27,464 nt of DNA, taken from Conidiobolus incongruus B7586 (taxonomy: Eukaryota > Entomophthoromycota > Entomophthoromycetes > Entomophthorales > Conidiobolaceae). Each line of letters starts with the position of its first letter. The stretch's first letter is position 1. The notes under the pieces are model-generated. The model was given only the letters and a program-made list of their open reading frames with translations. It was not told the DNA's origin and made no database searches. Both the position numbers and the translations under genes were made by a program. Below, one piece after another: positions 1 through 11,795 of this stretch. The stretch is taken from NCBI GenBank assembly GCA_000697335.1, contig JNEM01010795.1, positions 1 through 27,464 on the forward strand, read 5' to 3'.

Positions 1-1174
1 TTAAAAAAATACTCTTTTATATATTATTTTAATTTATTAATAATTAAAAAAATAATACTTAAAATTCTTTTTATAAATTAAAATAAATTATAAATAATTA
101 CCTTTTTAGCTTATAAGTAATATATATAGTGTAAAATAGCTAATCTAGATAAAATATCATTTATATAAGCTTTTTGTAAACTTTAAATAGTTTAAAATAA
201 TTTTCAAAAGTTTAAAATTAAGTTATTCTAATATTTATATAAAAAATTTCTAATTATTATTATATAATTTAAGAATGATTAAATTAAATAATTTTCAAAA
301 ATTAATTTTTTGATAAAAAACATTATACACCTATATATATATATATATACTGTAAAGCTATATATTTTCCTATTTATTATGTATATATTATTTTTTCTCA
401 AATAATAATATGTTTGAAAAATCAGAAATTAAAAAATTTCCAATTTCTTCAATTGTAAAGCAATATCAACACTAATGCTTCATAAGGTTAGGTTATTTTG
501 AACATTATTATTCATCTAAGAATTGAAATTGATTAAGGTTACTACCTAGACAGTTGTATTATCATGCATTAAACTTCGATTGATAATAAAAAGCTATACT
601 AAATTTGTAATCAATGGTAAATATATGTGCTATATATTAAACCAAGCGATTATAAAATCATAATTTACCACTAATATTAATGGTTTCAAATTTTGAAAGT
701 GGAGAGATAAGGTAAACTAGAATATGATATAAATTGATCACTATGGGGTTTATATTTCAGGTATTCAAGTTATTTATATAAGCTTTTATTGAAATTTTCT
801 ACTAACTAATTCTATATCGAATATTCAGTAGGGCTTCGCTCAAAAAGTTGAATTCCCACAATGTAAGTTGAAAACATGCGGTTTTTGGTTATCATAAGCG
901 CATCAAACTAATTTAAAAAATATAAACTATAAAAAACGTTACAGCAAAAGTTGAGTTTAAATTTATTGAGATAGAGAAAATAGAATACACTGATAGAAAT
1001 TTACTTAAATGATTAACAAATAACAAAGTTTTAGAGATTACAAATAATGAAAATTGTGGTATTAATATATTCTGAATAACGGGTTTCTAATAAATAATAA
1101 GTTGGCACCACTAAAAATTTATGATTATAGTGCTAAATTGATTGTGAATTTCAATTAGGTAATAAATCGTAAAC
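1..1174. other. AT-rich spacer
   Basis: No gene can be supported on either strand. The sequence is strongly AT-rich with short homopolymer runs. It includes a pure TA dinucleotide run at about 332-349, a simple microsatellite. Confidence 0.7.
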
Positions 1175-1242
1175 AGCACATCACAGAGGAAGCGTGCGGG
1201 GCTTATATCCCTAACTTGGAGGATCCAAGCCTCTAGCTGCTA
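1175..1242 (+). pseudogene. Decayed initiator tRNA-Met copy
   Basis: This 68-nt stretch is clearly related to the intact initiator tRNA-Met gene at 13843-13914 on the other strand. Shared blocks are CAGAGGAAGCG (D arm), GCGGGGCT (anticodon stem and loop start), GGAGGATC and CCTCT (T arm), and AGCTGCTA at the 3' end. Several bases are missing in the D-arm/acceptor side and one in the variable region. The anticodon loop reads CTTATAT instead of CTCATAA, so CAT has become TAT, and the 5' acceptor strand (AGCACA) no longer pairs fully with the 3' strand. A T run (TTTTT) follows directly, as after a Pol III gene. It is read as a dead duplicate; a functional isoleucine tRNA is unlikely because the acceptor and anticodon stems are damaged. 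Confidence 0.85.
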
Positions 1243-3619
1243 CTTTTTAATCTTGTTAATTTTTATCAAATCAGTGTAAACTTTGCAATTTATTCAATTC
1301 AAAATCTATATATGGTAAATTGTAACTAACAATTCAGCCTTCAGAATATTTTATATATCGGAACAAAAATATACAATAAAATACAAACAGATATTAAAGT
1401 TTCTTTGTCTAATATAATTAAATGGAATTTTTCATGATAATAATTAAAGTATTTGTTAATATTAAAATTGAGAAGTAAATATTGAATTAGTTTATTCATA
1501 ATGGCTAAAAAATTCGAATCACTGTTAGAAAAAGAATCAACCAATGAATTTGCTTTATATTTCCTACAAAATTCTATTTTTATTAATTTTCTATATCTTT
1601 ATTATTCTCTTAATTCTTTTTTATCTTATATTCTAGATCTAAATTGTAGTATTTTTTAATTATTTGCAATCAATTTACTTACATACCATGGCATATAGTA
1701 ACTAGGGAAACTGCTTTTATAGCACACCTGGGAATTCCCAGCTATTTTTAATTAAATATTAATGCAACCAATGATGGCTAGATATCATGTAGATTTTAAT
1801 ATAAATAATCTATGTTAGCTTCTTAAACATCAGAATTTTTAAATTTGAACACAAAATATGCTAGATGCATTTAATTTAAAAAAACTATGAAAAATTCCTT
1901 CAGCAAAGGTGCCTTAATAATTCGGCTTTCCTTGATTAAATAAATAATTTGGATACTGTTTGAAATTAATACTAATTTGCATAGTGAAAAAGATTTTTAC
2001 ATTATTAAAAGACCGATTTTATCTTTTAAGAAATTTACTTAAATACAATCATGGTATAATCATTTAATATTAATGATTTGCTCAGAAATAGATATAGGCA
2101 AATAATTCGGTATTAAAAAAGACAAAATATCATTTATCATATTAATATACACCGCTTATGACTTTCAAGTGGGTAAATATATTAATTTTATATCAATTTT
2201 ATATCAATTTTAATTCATCAAATTATATTAACATCAATCATAATATTTTTTTTTGAATTTTTTATATTTGGTAAAAAGATAATTATTTTTTTGGACAAAA
2301 TATTCAAAGTTTAATTTACTTTAAATTTTTAAGTTGATGAAAATATTTTTTTCTATTTTTTTGAATAAAATTAAATTATTGTGACATTTTATTTTCTATT
2401 AACCAAGTTTATATAAAATCAAGGTACTATGTTTTTAACATTTTTACCTCGATTAGCTAAACACTAGTACAGTTAATCGCAGAAAAAACTAAGCAATGCT
2501 ATTTTAATGGATTAATTGTTAAATACAATGGAGCATGTTATCCAGTTGCTAATTAATAGTGAACAATATTTCATTTTTTAATATATCAATCAGTAATTAA
2601 AAACTGCAAAAATCAAAATTTTAAACTATTTAAATTTGAATTATTAGAACAGACACTCCGAATTAAAATATAACATAAGGGTTTAGTACTTAAGACAGTA
2701 CCTATATCTACCAAACTTAGTGATATAATAATATAGTTTATTATAAAAATCGGTTAAATTTCATACTTGGCAATATTGAATAACTATTAATATTAGTTTT
2801 AATAAATGCTATTATAAATAGTATTATATGAAGATGTATTCTAAATAATAGATGCATAACTCTAAACAACTTTAGGGGATGAAGAGAGAATTGGATCATT
2901 AATATTTTTTAAATTATTATTATTAAGCAAATATTAGCTAAGGAAAGATATTTTGGATAAGATTGATATAAAAAATACACATGTTATAACCAAATTCAAT
3001 TGAGTAGTGTTTATGCTGGATTGATTCTGAAGTGAAATTTTCAACTTGTTACTTGTATTCCAATTTCTTTCATTTATTCCAAAAAATAATTTTAAAATTG
3101 AAATTTTGTCATATTTTATAAATATTTATTTTGATATCTATTGTAACTTTTATATTATATATTGATAAGCCAATATATACCTTTTTAAATATATTTCCAT
3201 ATGTGGTAACAATAACTTTATATATTTTGGAATAGGTTTCAGGTTCAAATAATTTTTAAAAAATGATTGAGCATTAAATACTAGATATAAAGATTAAAGT
3301 TGAAATTAAAAGTTAAAAGCATAATTTAATTAACTATTACGGTTCAATTGAAACATAGAGTAAACCTGTAATATCTTCCAGGAGATAATCATTTTTAATA
3401 TAAATGAATCTAATTAAACTAATTTGAAGCATTTCTTCTAAGTGAATTCGATTGCTAACCAAGTCTTTACATCTTTAAATATATATATAATATACAAAAA
3501 CAATTTTATTCATGCTCGTGCTAAAAATACTCTCTATTGAAAATGCTTAGTCCGGGATACAGATGAAATTAAGGTAATTTAGTTATTCCGGTTTTGAGAT
3601 AAATTCAAACAATTTAGGT
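1243..3619. other. AT-rich spacer
   Basis: No coding or RNA gene is recognised. An 11-bp unit (ATATCAATTTT) is repeated in tandem near 2188-2210, and there are many poly-A and poly-T runs. The short open frames here have no coding character. Confidence 0.65.
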
Positions 3620-4543
3620 AAAAAAAGGGGCCAAAGGCCAAAAGAGCCAGGATGCACATTTGGATGCTTCTAAATTGATTATTCTGCAAGTGGGATGTGG
3701 TTTTAGGGTTAACCTAATTGTTTAGCCTTAAGCGGAATGCAAGTGAAAATATTGCTCACGATTTCAATACGCAAACAAATATTGACCACTTCACCCCCAC
3801 GAGCGTAACCCCTTTCATACATATCTAGTTCGCCAATAAACATCAATAATTGGATCCATATTCTGCACATTTTGAGCTCTTCATGCAATTGAAAAATCAC
3901 AAACATCAGATTAAATCTCCATTCACTCCCTAAACCTACAATTGAAATTAATTGGTGAAACATAATTAGTACATAATCTGCCGACTTGGAGTTTGAAAAA
4001 ACGACCTAACAATAGAGAGAAGCCAACCAGATGACATTCTCAACAACTAACAATTCCAAATTAGAAAGCATGAAATTTCAAGAGATCATAGAGATAATTG
4101 CTCAAATTTCATCTAAAATGTTAAGTAAACCGCCCAATTTGTCGTCCACCAATCGCAGACGCTTTTAGCCAATTGAATCCCCCTCCTATCCTTTCATATC
4201 CCCTCTTCAGCCCTCAAGGGAATTTCAAATTATCCAAAATGAACAAAATCTGGTATTTAAAGAGAGAGATGATCAGGAGTAGAGGAATCATTGAAAACTT
4301 GTATATAGAAATATTTTCTCCCCCCTATTTTCATCACTCGCTCCCTGGCTTTCGTTTATAAATTCAGCTTGTCCTCGGAGTTGGTTATTGATTCAGTGAC
4401 TTTTCCATTCATTTGATCACGAGTACTCGATAACGTGCTTTTAGAGCATCAAAACTTAACTAGTCATTTTAATACCTACTAAAATTAGTTACATTTAATC
4501 CACACTAAAGATCCTCTACAATAGCAATACAACCATTTCCAGA
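3620..4543 (+). promoter_or_regulatory. Promoter and 5' leader of the Con7-like gene
   Basis: This stretch is visibly less AT-rich than the spacer to its left. Three CCAAT pentamers lie close together at 4134-4138, 4149-4153 and 4169-4173, the spacing expected of CCAAT-binding (HAP/NF-Y) sites. A pyrimidine-rich tract follows at about 4180-4216 and another at about 4319-4350. A TATA-like TATAAAT is at 4357-4363. From the TATA box to the start codon at 4544 I find no upstream ATG, so a leader of about 150 nt is plausible. A perfect 10-bp palindrome CGAGTACTCG lies at 4420-4429 in that leader. The site calls are by eye; the assignment to this gene follows from position. Confidence 0.5.
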
Positions 4544-5653
4544 ATGAGAAGCAGCTTACCAATGGATCCTATTGTAACATCCACTTCCACCTCCTATCAG
4601 CAGAATGACTGTCAGCTATCTCAATGGGGCATACAAGGCTCAACAGCCGATCGCACAGCACTTCCTCTCTTCACTCCTCAGCATCCTACCATTCAGACAA
4701 ATCTCACCAGTTATTCAAATCAATACTATTCAACTCAAGCTGCTGGCCTTGAAGACCCGAATTCTCAAACCAATACGCCAACGACCGCAAATAATAACTT
4801 TCCTTATTTGCATCAATTTCCCCAAGATTATTATTCCAGAATGAATTTTGGCAATAATACAGCGCCCACAACAAATAACAACAGCCAACATTCAGTACAT
4901 AGACAGTCAAACTATGGAGCTAGCGAAGACTTAAACAATACTAATCATATGTCCTATCCAGCACCTGTAAAAACATCTCCATCTCCTCATGATTCACCCC
5001 CTACTCCTAGTCATGACTCGTCACTTCCATCCTTCAAAAAGACAGTCCAAAGGATATTTTCACTGCCTCAAGATGTACAAACTAAATTAGAATATCAACA
5101 GATGCAACTTGCTTTCAAACAACAGCAGCAGCAACAGCCACAGCAACCACAAATTCCTTCACCAAATCGCCACCCTTCTACAGCTTTAATGACGCAGCCC
5201 TTGTTCCCAACAAACCCAATGTATAGTCCATACTATCAACCAAATCCTACAACGCAATTCCCTAATGTCATCACCCCATACACTGCTCCCAAGAAGCAGT
5301 TCTCTTTTGTTGCAATGAGTGCTGTCAAGACCAAGAAGCGTTTCCGCAGAAAATTCGAAGAAATTGACCGTATTTTCGCCTGTAATTACCCTGGGTGTGA
5401 TAAGAGTTACGGTACGCTGAACAATCTCAATGCACATATTTTAATGCAGAAACACGGTAATAAGAGAAGTGCTTACGAATTCAAAGATCACAACCGAGGT
5501 GGTCAAAATCAAATGAACCAAATGCACCATCAGCAACTCCCACAGCAACATGAACATGTCGTACCCAACCCCTACATGCTCCCTTCGCAATCTTACCCGC
5601 CCCATCATCTTGCAGGGCAACATATGATCAGCAGGGACACTCCCATGAATTAA
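4544..5653 (+). CDS. Con7-like C2H2 zinc-finger transcription factor
   Basis: A single-exon 369-residue nuclear DNA-binding protein. Residues 1 to about 250 are low-complexity and rich in Asn, Gln, Ser, Thr and Pro, including a Gln run encoded by mixed CAA/CAG codons at about 5122-5150. A basic patch (KTKKRFRRKFEEIDR, residues 262-276) leads into one zinc finger with C280-x4-C285-x12-H298-x5-H304 and the core KSYGTLNNLNAH, followed by QKHGNKR. This arrangement (basic EEIDR segment, C-x4-C finger, YGTLN-LNAH, then a KR-rich EFK tail) is the hallmark of the fungal Con7 family, known in Magnaporthe for control of conidium shape and infection-related genes. The C-terminal about 50 residues are again Gln/His/Pro-rich. 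The start was chosen as the first ATG after the TATA box; an alternative ATG is six codons further in (4562). The exact regulon cannot be inferred. Paralogues are common in early-diverging fungi, so orthology to Con7 itself is not certain. Confidence 0.87.
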   Translation: MRSSLPMDPIVTSTSTSYQQNDCQLSQWGIQGSTADRTALPLFTPQHPTIQTNLTSYSNQYYSTQAAGLEDPNSQTNTPTTANNNFPYLHQFPQDYYSRMNFGNNTAPTTNNNSQHSVHRQSNYGASEDLNNTNHMSYPAPVKTSPSPHDSPPTPSHDSSLPSFKKTVQRIFSLPQDVQTKLEYQQMQLAFKQQQQQQPQQPQIPSPNRHPSTALMTQPLFPTNPMYSPYYQPNPTTQFPNVITPYTAPKKQFSFVAMSAVKTKKRFRRKFEEIDRIFACNYPGCDKSYGTLNNLNAHILMQKHGNKRSAYEFKDHNRGGQNQMNQMHHQQLPQQHEHVVPNPYMLPSQSYPPHHLAGQHMISRDTPMN

Positions 5654-5930
5654 GTAGGGGGCTTTAATGGTAATCTTCAATTACTGTGCACTCAAAGCAA
5701 TAGATTAATTAATCATGAAATCTCAGTATCTTCTGTCAAGGAGGCGAAGGGAATTGCATCTAACGCCAGTAGGCAACTTGTACCACTAGCACTATAATTA
5801 ACGCAAACAAACATCCTTTCAATCTGCGTGGAGAAAAGCATGAACACAAAAGCAAATTAGAAAATAATCGATTAATACTAATTAAACCATCATCAACCAA
5901 AACATTATATTTTTGACTAGATTCAAAGTT
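5654..5930 (+). other. 3' flank of the Con7-like gene
   Basis: About 200 bases after the stop codon keep the more balanced base composition of the gene before the sequence drops into AT-rich spacer near 5880. This is probably the 3' untranslated region. No clear canonical AATAAA signal was identified. Confidence 0.4.
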
Positions 5931-8639
5931 AAAATATTAAAAAATATGAAAAAATTTAACTAATTTAATCATATTATTAAATATGTTCTAATATTATTTA
6001 AATTAGTATCATCCCTTATTTTTTGGAATTTTATTTTTATTAATATTTTTAAATCTTATTAAAAGGTTATTAATTTCATATTTGATCACTTTTTTATTAT
6101 TAATATTGAAGGATATTGATTAATTTTATGGATAAAAAAAAATATTCTTCAGGGTTAAAATAAATTAATATTTTCATAAGTTACTTATTGACCTCATATT
6201 AATTATTAAACTCACATTATAATTTCTTCTATTTTCATCAGCTTTAGGAGATCCTAAATTTTCTGTATAGTGATCAAAATATTAATTATGGCTCATTTAA
6301 AGAGGTTGAACTTCATATTTCTAATTTTTTAACAGTCCCATTATATCTTCATATCAACTTGTAATTGAGTTATTCTGGGTGAAACTTGGTTATCATGTCA
6401 CTTCAATTTAATCAAATTGTGTCTTTCTTGAATAATCTTTTATCTTCAATAATAACCAAGTCCTGGATTTAACTGTTTGGCATATTATCATCCTAGATTC
6501 ACTCAGGGAATAACAGAGCGATTATCAGTTGGTTAATTGGGAAAATCGTGATCAAAATGCTAAAAGAAGTATTAAATTCTTGTTAATCGAAAAATTAGAT
6601 CTCTTTCCGTTTGAATATCTCATCATACAATGATTATTTTAAATTTTGTTGATTGAATTAAATGAGAACATTTCAAAGTATTAATGGCGATGAATGCACT
6701 TGCATCGTTACACCAAATCCACTTCGACATTTGCCTCTCATCATCCAAGCAATTGGTTTCATGTCGCTTGGTTGTTTGTTATGTATTTAATATATGCATT
6801 AATAATTGTCCGATTTTTCAAGCTTTTGGATATTGAAGACATAGTGCGCCAGCACCCATTCCTGCTTAATTTCACGGAATATAGCTAACTTCAATCAAAC
6901 TAATACCGATTAATAGACTGAGCATTTTGGGTGAAAATATATGAAAATTAAATAATGAATACTAATACATTGAAATCTAATCCGATTGATTATTTGAAAT
7001 ATGATAAAATGACACACTTTTTTATTTATAAAGAAAACTCTAGGCATTTTATTAATAATGCTTAATATGTTTATAAATCATTTCTAAATTTGGTAACTAA
7101 TTTGAAATATATCTCCAATTAAATATATAAATCATAAAGAAAAATAGCTTGAAGATCATAGTAATATCAGAATTTATTTAAACTTACCTATATATTATAT
7201 GCATGTGTCATAAAGTTATAATACTGGTGCTTTTAGCAAGATTTTAATTCGCATAACATTAAATTAACACTTATAACATATAACCAAAATGAACATAATA
7301 TTAAATATGAAATTTAGCTGTTAATAGATAATCCTTTAAATTTAGTCATTAAGTTCATAATACCTTATATAATTATTCTCACCAATGTTAGTCATGATTT
7401 AATATTTTTTTTTGATTTTTATTTTTTATAACGATTAAGGAGTTTACAAATTTTTTATCTAATTTGTAATAGTTCTTTTTTATAATTACAATTTAATATT
7501 AAAATTCATTAAATCAATATTATCTTAATAAGAATTTGTCAATTTTGGTAACTATCTATAAATATTATTATGTTACCTATAAATTGATTTCATTTAAGGT
7601 TTTTTTGATATACTTTGCTTCTATTATTATTTAACTTTTGATATTTTTACCGCAATGATATTTCAAAGGATTTGTCACATCCTTATTTGTAAATTTAACA
7701 GAAACTATTTAGAACCCAATTGAACTTTACAAACTATGAAATATATTGATTAGTATTTATTAAGTCAATCTAATTACAAACCATATATTACAAATTAAAT
7801 ATATATATATTAATAATTATATAATCCAGAAAATATTAACATATTCAATTCTATATTAATTAAAATCAAAAAGGTATATTTAATCAAATCTAAAATACTT
7901 AGATGTTAAAGAATTAATATGAACAAGATTAATAATGAATAGTTTGGTTTAGGAGTTGAAAAAGGGGTAATTTTATTGTATTCAAAATCACTTTTTATTT
8001 ATAACTATAGAAAAATATAAATCCGAAATTTATTTTTCTTCTAACTTTGTAATTATAGTCTTATCTATGAAAATTTTTTTCTAATGGTATTGATTATTTA
8101 ATGTTTTTTATTAATATTTGCTAGTTATTAATACCATAAGAATGAATATTTATGAACTATATAGAAGTTATAGAATAATTTAATATTTAAAAAAAATAAT
8201 TCAATATGTTTAATTGACTATTTGTGAATTTTAAAAAAATATATTAATATTAACTTCTTATTATCATTGATACCAATCGAACCTTGAAATAACAAAATAA
8301 CTAGTTATATAGATTAACTATAAAGAAAAATATATTAAAACTTAAATTACATTAGGTCTAGCTAATATAAGATAGTTATAAGATTTTTAATTTTTAATTA
8401 AGTTGATTTATTTATTAACTTAATATAAGGCTATATAAGTTGGAGTTACCATTAATAATAATGTTAAATTAAAATTAATTAAATAATGTAATTAAATATT
8501 TTAATCAACTGTTAAACTATTATAATTTCATAATATAATTTGATAATATTAGATCATTTTCAAAATGGAAAAGGACTGATTAAATTTTTTAATTATTCTA
8601 AATTTCTAAATTAAATATTAATTCAAAAATAAAAATTCC
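5931..8639. other. AT-rich spacer
   Basis: No gene is recognised. One short, slightly less AT-rich patch at about 6680-6890 holds a 64-codon open frame with a hydrophobic middle (WLFVMYLIYALIIVRFF). It has no recognisable family and no supporting context, so I do not call it a gene. Confidence 0.55.
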
Positions 8640-9150
8640 GTGCAAACTTAAAGCTAAATTTGGAAATGCGGCCGTTATTATTTTTAGGCCAATGATCTGG
8701 CACACTTCGAAGATAAGTGCCAACATATGAAAAAATAGCAAAACTTGATATGTTAAACTCATTACCCAATAAATTATAACATGAAAAGAAAACAAACATC
8801 TCATGGTTTTTAGGAGATAAAAATTAGGTCCTTAGTTGATTTTAGATTTTCAATCCTAGTTCTCCCTTTAATTTCACATATTATGGATGACTTGGGTTAA
8901 ATCTTCTCCTCAAGGGTATTGGATGAAATTGCTGGGAAAATTAATCAATTTTCCAAATAATCCCCAGATATAACTAGACCCCTTTAAGTTAGTGTTCCTG
9001 GGTCATGTTTTGATCCCAAGGATGGTTGTGGTTCACTAACCCGTTAAAGTTTAGTGTTATTGCCAGGGTTTGGATGTTGTCGTGTTGTTTATGTCAATAG
9101 GGCATATTGTTAGTGGTTGATCTTTACGATATGTATTCATGGAAAGTTTT
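8640..9150. other. Less AT-rich patch with hairpins, function unknown
   Basis: The base composition is clearly less AT-rich than on either side, but neither strand gives a convincing protein. From 8930 to 9060 several short perfect inverted repeats occur: GGAAAATT/AATTTTCC (8935-8942 with 8947-8954), GACCC/GGGTC (8978-8982 with 9000-9004) and CACTAA/TTAGTG (9034-9039 with 9051-9056). It could be a structured non-coding RNA, a regulatory block or an old repeat. I recognise no known RNA family (no tRNA, U-snRNA, SRP or RNase P signature). Confidence 0.3.
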
Positions 9151-10189
9151 TATTAGATACTAATAGATCGTATATGATATCATTCCAAGGTTTAATTAGG
9201 TTAATATTATTATATTCATAATATATTAAATTGATTATAGATTATTGATATCAATTAATATTATTGTTTTTATAATTAAATTAACTACTTGATTAAACTA
9301 CTAAAAAAGTCAAATTAACTTATAATTAACGAAAATTTGTTCATAATAACAATTTATTTTCATTCTAATTGATTCTAGTCTATTGATAGATGTTGAATTT
9401 AATTTATAATATCTTATGTTAAACTGAAGTTATATTTTTAGTTAAATCTTTTTGATTAATAAACTTGGATTATTTGAAGTTTTGTTTTATTATTGATTAT
9501 TATATATAACGTGATAATAGTACCTTGAATTAATTAACATCAATCATATATCATTTCTGTTTATATTATAGATGTGATCAGATTTAAATTTTAATCAAAT
9601 AAAATTATAAATTAATTAATTAGTCGTTTTAAATTCTAATAGCACACTCAATAATGATAAAATAAATTGTTATATTGTTTATGCATAAATAATAATTTAC
9701 AAAATTCACATAACGAAATTAAATTTGATTTTAAACTTTCTAACCTATTATATTTTTTAATTCAGAAATGAATTATATTTGAAATAACTGTGAGTAATAT
9801 TGTAGTTTGAATATATACATTAAATTATTGATCTATTGGATTGAATAGCCTAGAAATTATTAAAATTATCTCATTAGATGTATTCATTATGTTTTCAATA
9901 ATAAATATCTGAGTCGAAATTATGCAATTTTGATTGAGAATCTGGTTTGATATATGTGTTAGAAATGTGTTCAACACAAATATTCCACTTTGGAAACAAT
10001 GTAGCAAATTTGATTTGAGAGTATTTAATTGAAATTTCAATATATAATATGAAATTGGGTTATATAAGATTTTAATAAATATTACTGATTATTTATATTT
10101 TATTGATATTTTCGATAATGTTATAAGAATACACCAAAATTGCATAACCATGAAATTTGTAATTTTTTATCAAGATTAGTTTTAAATAC
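9151..10189. other. AT-rich spacer
   Basis: No gene or repeat can be supported. The short open frames on the minus strand are rich in Asn, Ile and Leu, as expected by chance from AT-rich DNA. Confidence 0.6.
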
Positions 10190-10640
10190 ATAATGTAATT
10201 GACGACCGTAAACGTGGGAGGAAGTAGTCTTTTAGAGCTTAAACGGGGAATTGCCAGTGGTAAATGATAGATTACCACAAGGTTAAGGGAAATTAAGAGG
10301 GTTCACCAAATTGGGTGAAAATAGCTTACTGCAAATCAAGGTCTTCGAATAAAGTAAATATCTCACGCTCGTCACAACTCAATACGTTTTGTGAGTGTTA
10401 CGAGAAAAACTTAGAGACTGGATACTTTTGAAAATGAAGATAGAAAGATAGGTTTATTGATTGGCTTGTGATGATCTTATAATAGGTTCAATTGTTGAGT
10501 TTGGGTGGCTATGAATAACTTCAGGTGGAAAGCACTAAGTTAGACTAGTTCATAAAATGAAGTACTTCCAATGTGACTTCTTGCATTAGTGCAATAGTCA
10601 GAGTTTCTTGAGTGATGGACAAGATTATTCTTCATCATAA
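10190..10640. other. Less AT-rich patch, possible ncRNA or gene relic
   Basis: This patch differs from its surroundings in composition. It contains a perfect 7-bp hairpin GTGGTAA/TTACCAC (10257-10263 with 10272-10278), a 6-bp hairpin TTCACC/GGTGAA (10302-10307 with 10314-10319), and an imperfect inverted repeat with CTCGT and ACGAG arms at about 10367-10405. On the minus strand it also has short coding-looking segments, for example one reading CDEREIFTLFEDLDLQ, but these are interrupted by stops and do not connect to a known family. A structured RNA or a heavily decayed gene are both possible. Confidence 0.3.
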
Positions 10641-11795
10641 TATATGATACTAATCATTTTAATTCTCTGTATTTTTGATTTTTTTAATATTTGTTATATA
10701 TTATAGATTAAATGCAAATTAATTAAAAAGAATATAACCATTGAAAATACAATGTATTAATGAGAACTAGTTTTTGTATTCAAAACAATAATTAATATAT
10801 TTTATCTCCCCTAAAAATATTAATGTTGAAATACCATTTTTTTTACTTGAATTTACATTTAAAAGGTTTTCACTAAAAATAATATTGTTTATTATCAAGA
10901 AATTGATATAATTATAAAATTTGTGCTGAAAGATAAAGGATGTCATATTAGTATGAATTTAATATTTAAAAAATTGGTAATTTTGAAATAGAATATTGTT
11001 AGAGATACTTACATTAATTAAATGATTATAATAACTTTTACGCTTTACAAAATTATATCATATAATATTATATTAGTAGATAATACTGTTCTACTGGATA
11101 TTTTAATGATTAATGTACTATATCACCACCAAAGATTTTTTTCTATCACATGTTGCGATTTTGAGAGATATCAGTTTACTATATTAAGAACAATAAAATA
11201 ATTAAAAATACTTTTATAGTAGATGTTTACTATATTAGGAAAATGGCTATTGGGAATGGGTTGGAATTTTGTCCATCTGATAATTTATATTGAAATTTAG
11301 CAATTCCTATTGGCTAATGTTTTTCGATTGCTTTTTTTAGGGACAAAAATATCCGGTGTTGATTGTTATTTGAAGTTTTGACATCATTAAGTATAAAATA
11401 ATTGAATTCAAAATGTTTCAATCATTAACGAATACCTTCAAATCTATGTATTTGAATTACTAGAAGATGATATATATAATTCTGTCGAATATCATAAGTT
11501 TACAAAATAATTAAATATTCATTTTATAATCAACTTTTTTGTAATAACAATTTTGCTCTATTATATTAGAAAAATATAATTTTTGATGAGTTTTGCGGTT
11601 ACTTTTTCAAAATTTTCAACAATGACAAAAATCAATTTTTTTGGGAATTTTTTATGATCACTTGAATATATATTAATATAAAATCACTAATGATAAAGTT
11701 ATGAAAATTCAATAATTTATGTGATATATTTATATACTGATATATTATTTATATTAGTAAAATTAAATAAATTTATTAAATTTAAAATTAAAAAA
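10641..11795. other. AT-rich spacer downstream of the TFIIB-like gene
   Basis: No gene is recognised. A 13-bp direct repeat (GTTTACTATATTA) occurs at about 11172 and 11226. The 3' end of the TFIIB-like transcript should lie at the right-hand edge of this stretch. Confidence 0.55.

Noticed and set aside
332-349. A TA dinucleotide run considered as a functional element.
   Set aside because: Simple microsatellites are expected in such AT-rich spacer, and nothing nearby suggests a role.
3629-3652. A GGCC/AAAAG-rich string loosely resembling the reverse complement of the U2 snRNA 5' end.
   Set aside because: The match is too short and imperfect, and none of the flanking U2 sequence (branch-recognition or Sm-site regions) is present.
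3709-3963. An 84-codon minus-strand open frame upstream of the Con7-like gene.
   Set aside because: It has no recognisable family, lies in the probable promoter region and shows no domain or context support. It is likely chance in a less AT-rich patch.
6694-6888. A 64-codon open frame with a hydrophobic segment.
   Set aside because: There is no family similarity, no promoter features beyond background and no neighbouring gene to support it. Membrane-like segments arise readily from AT-rich codons.
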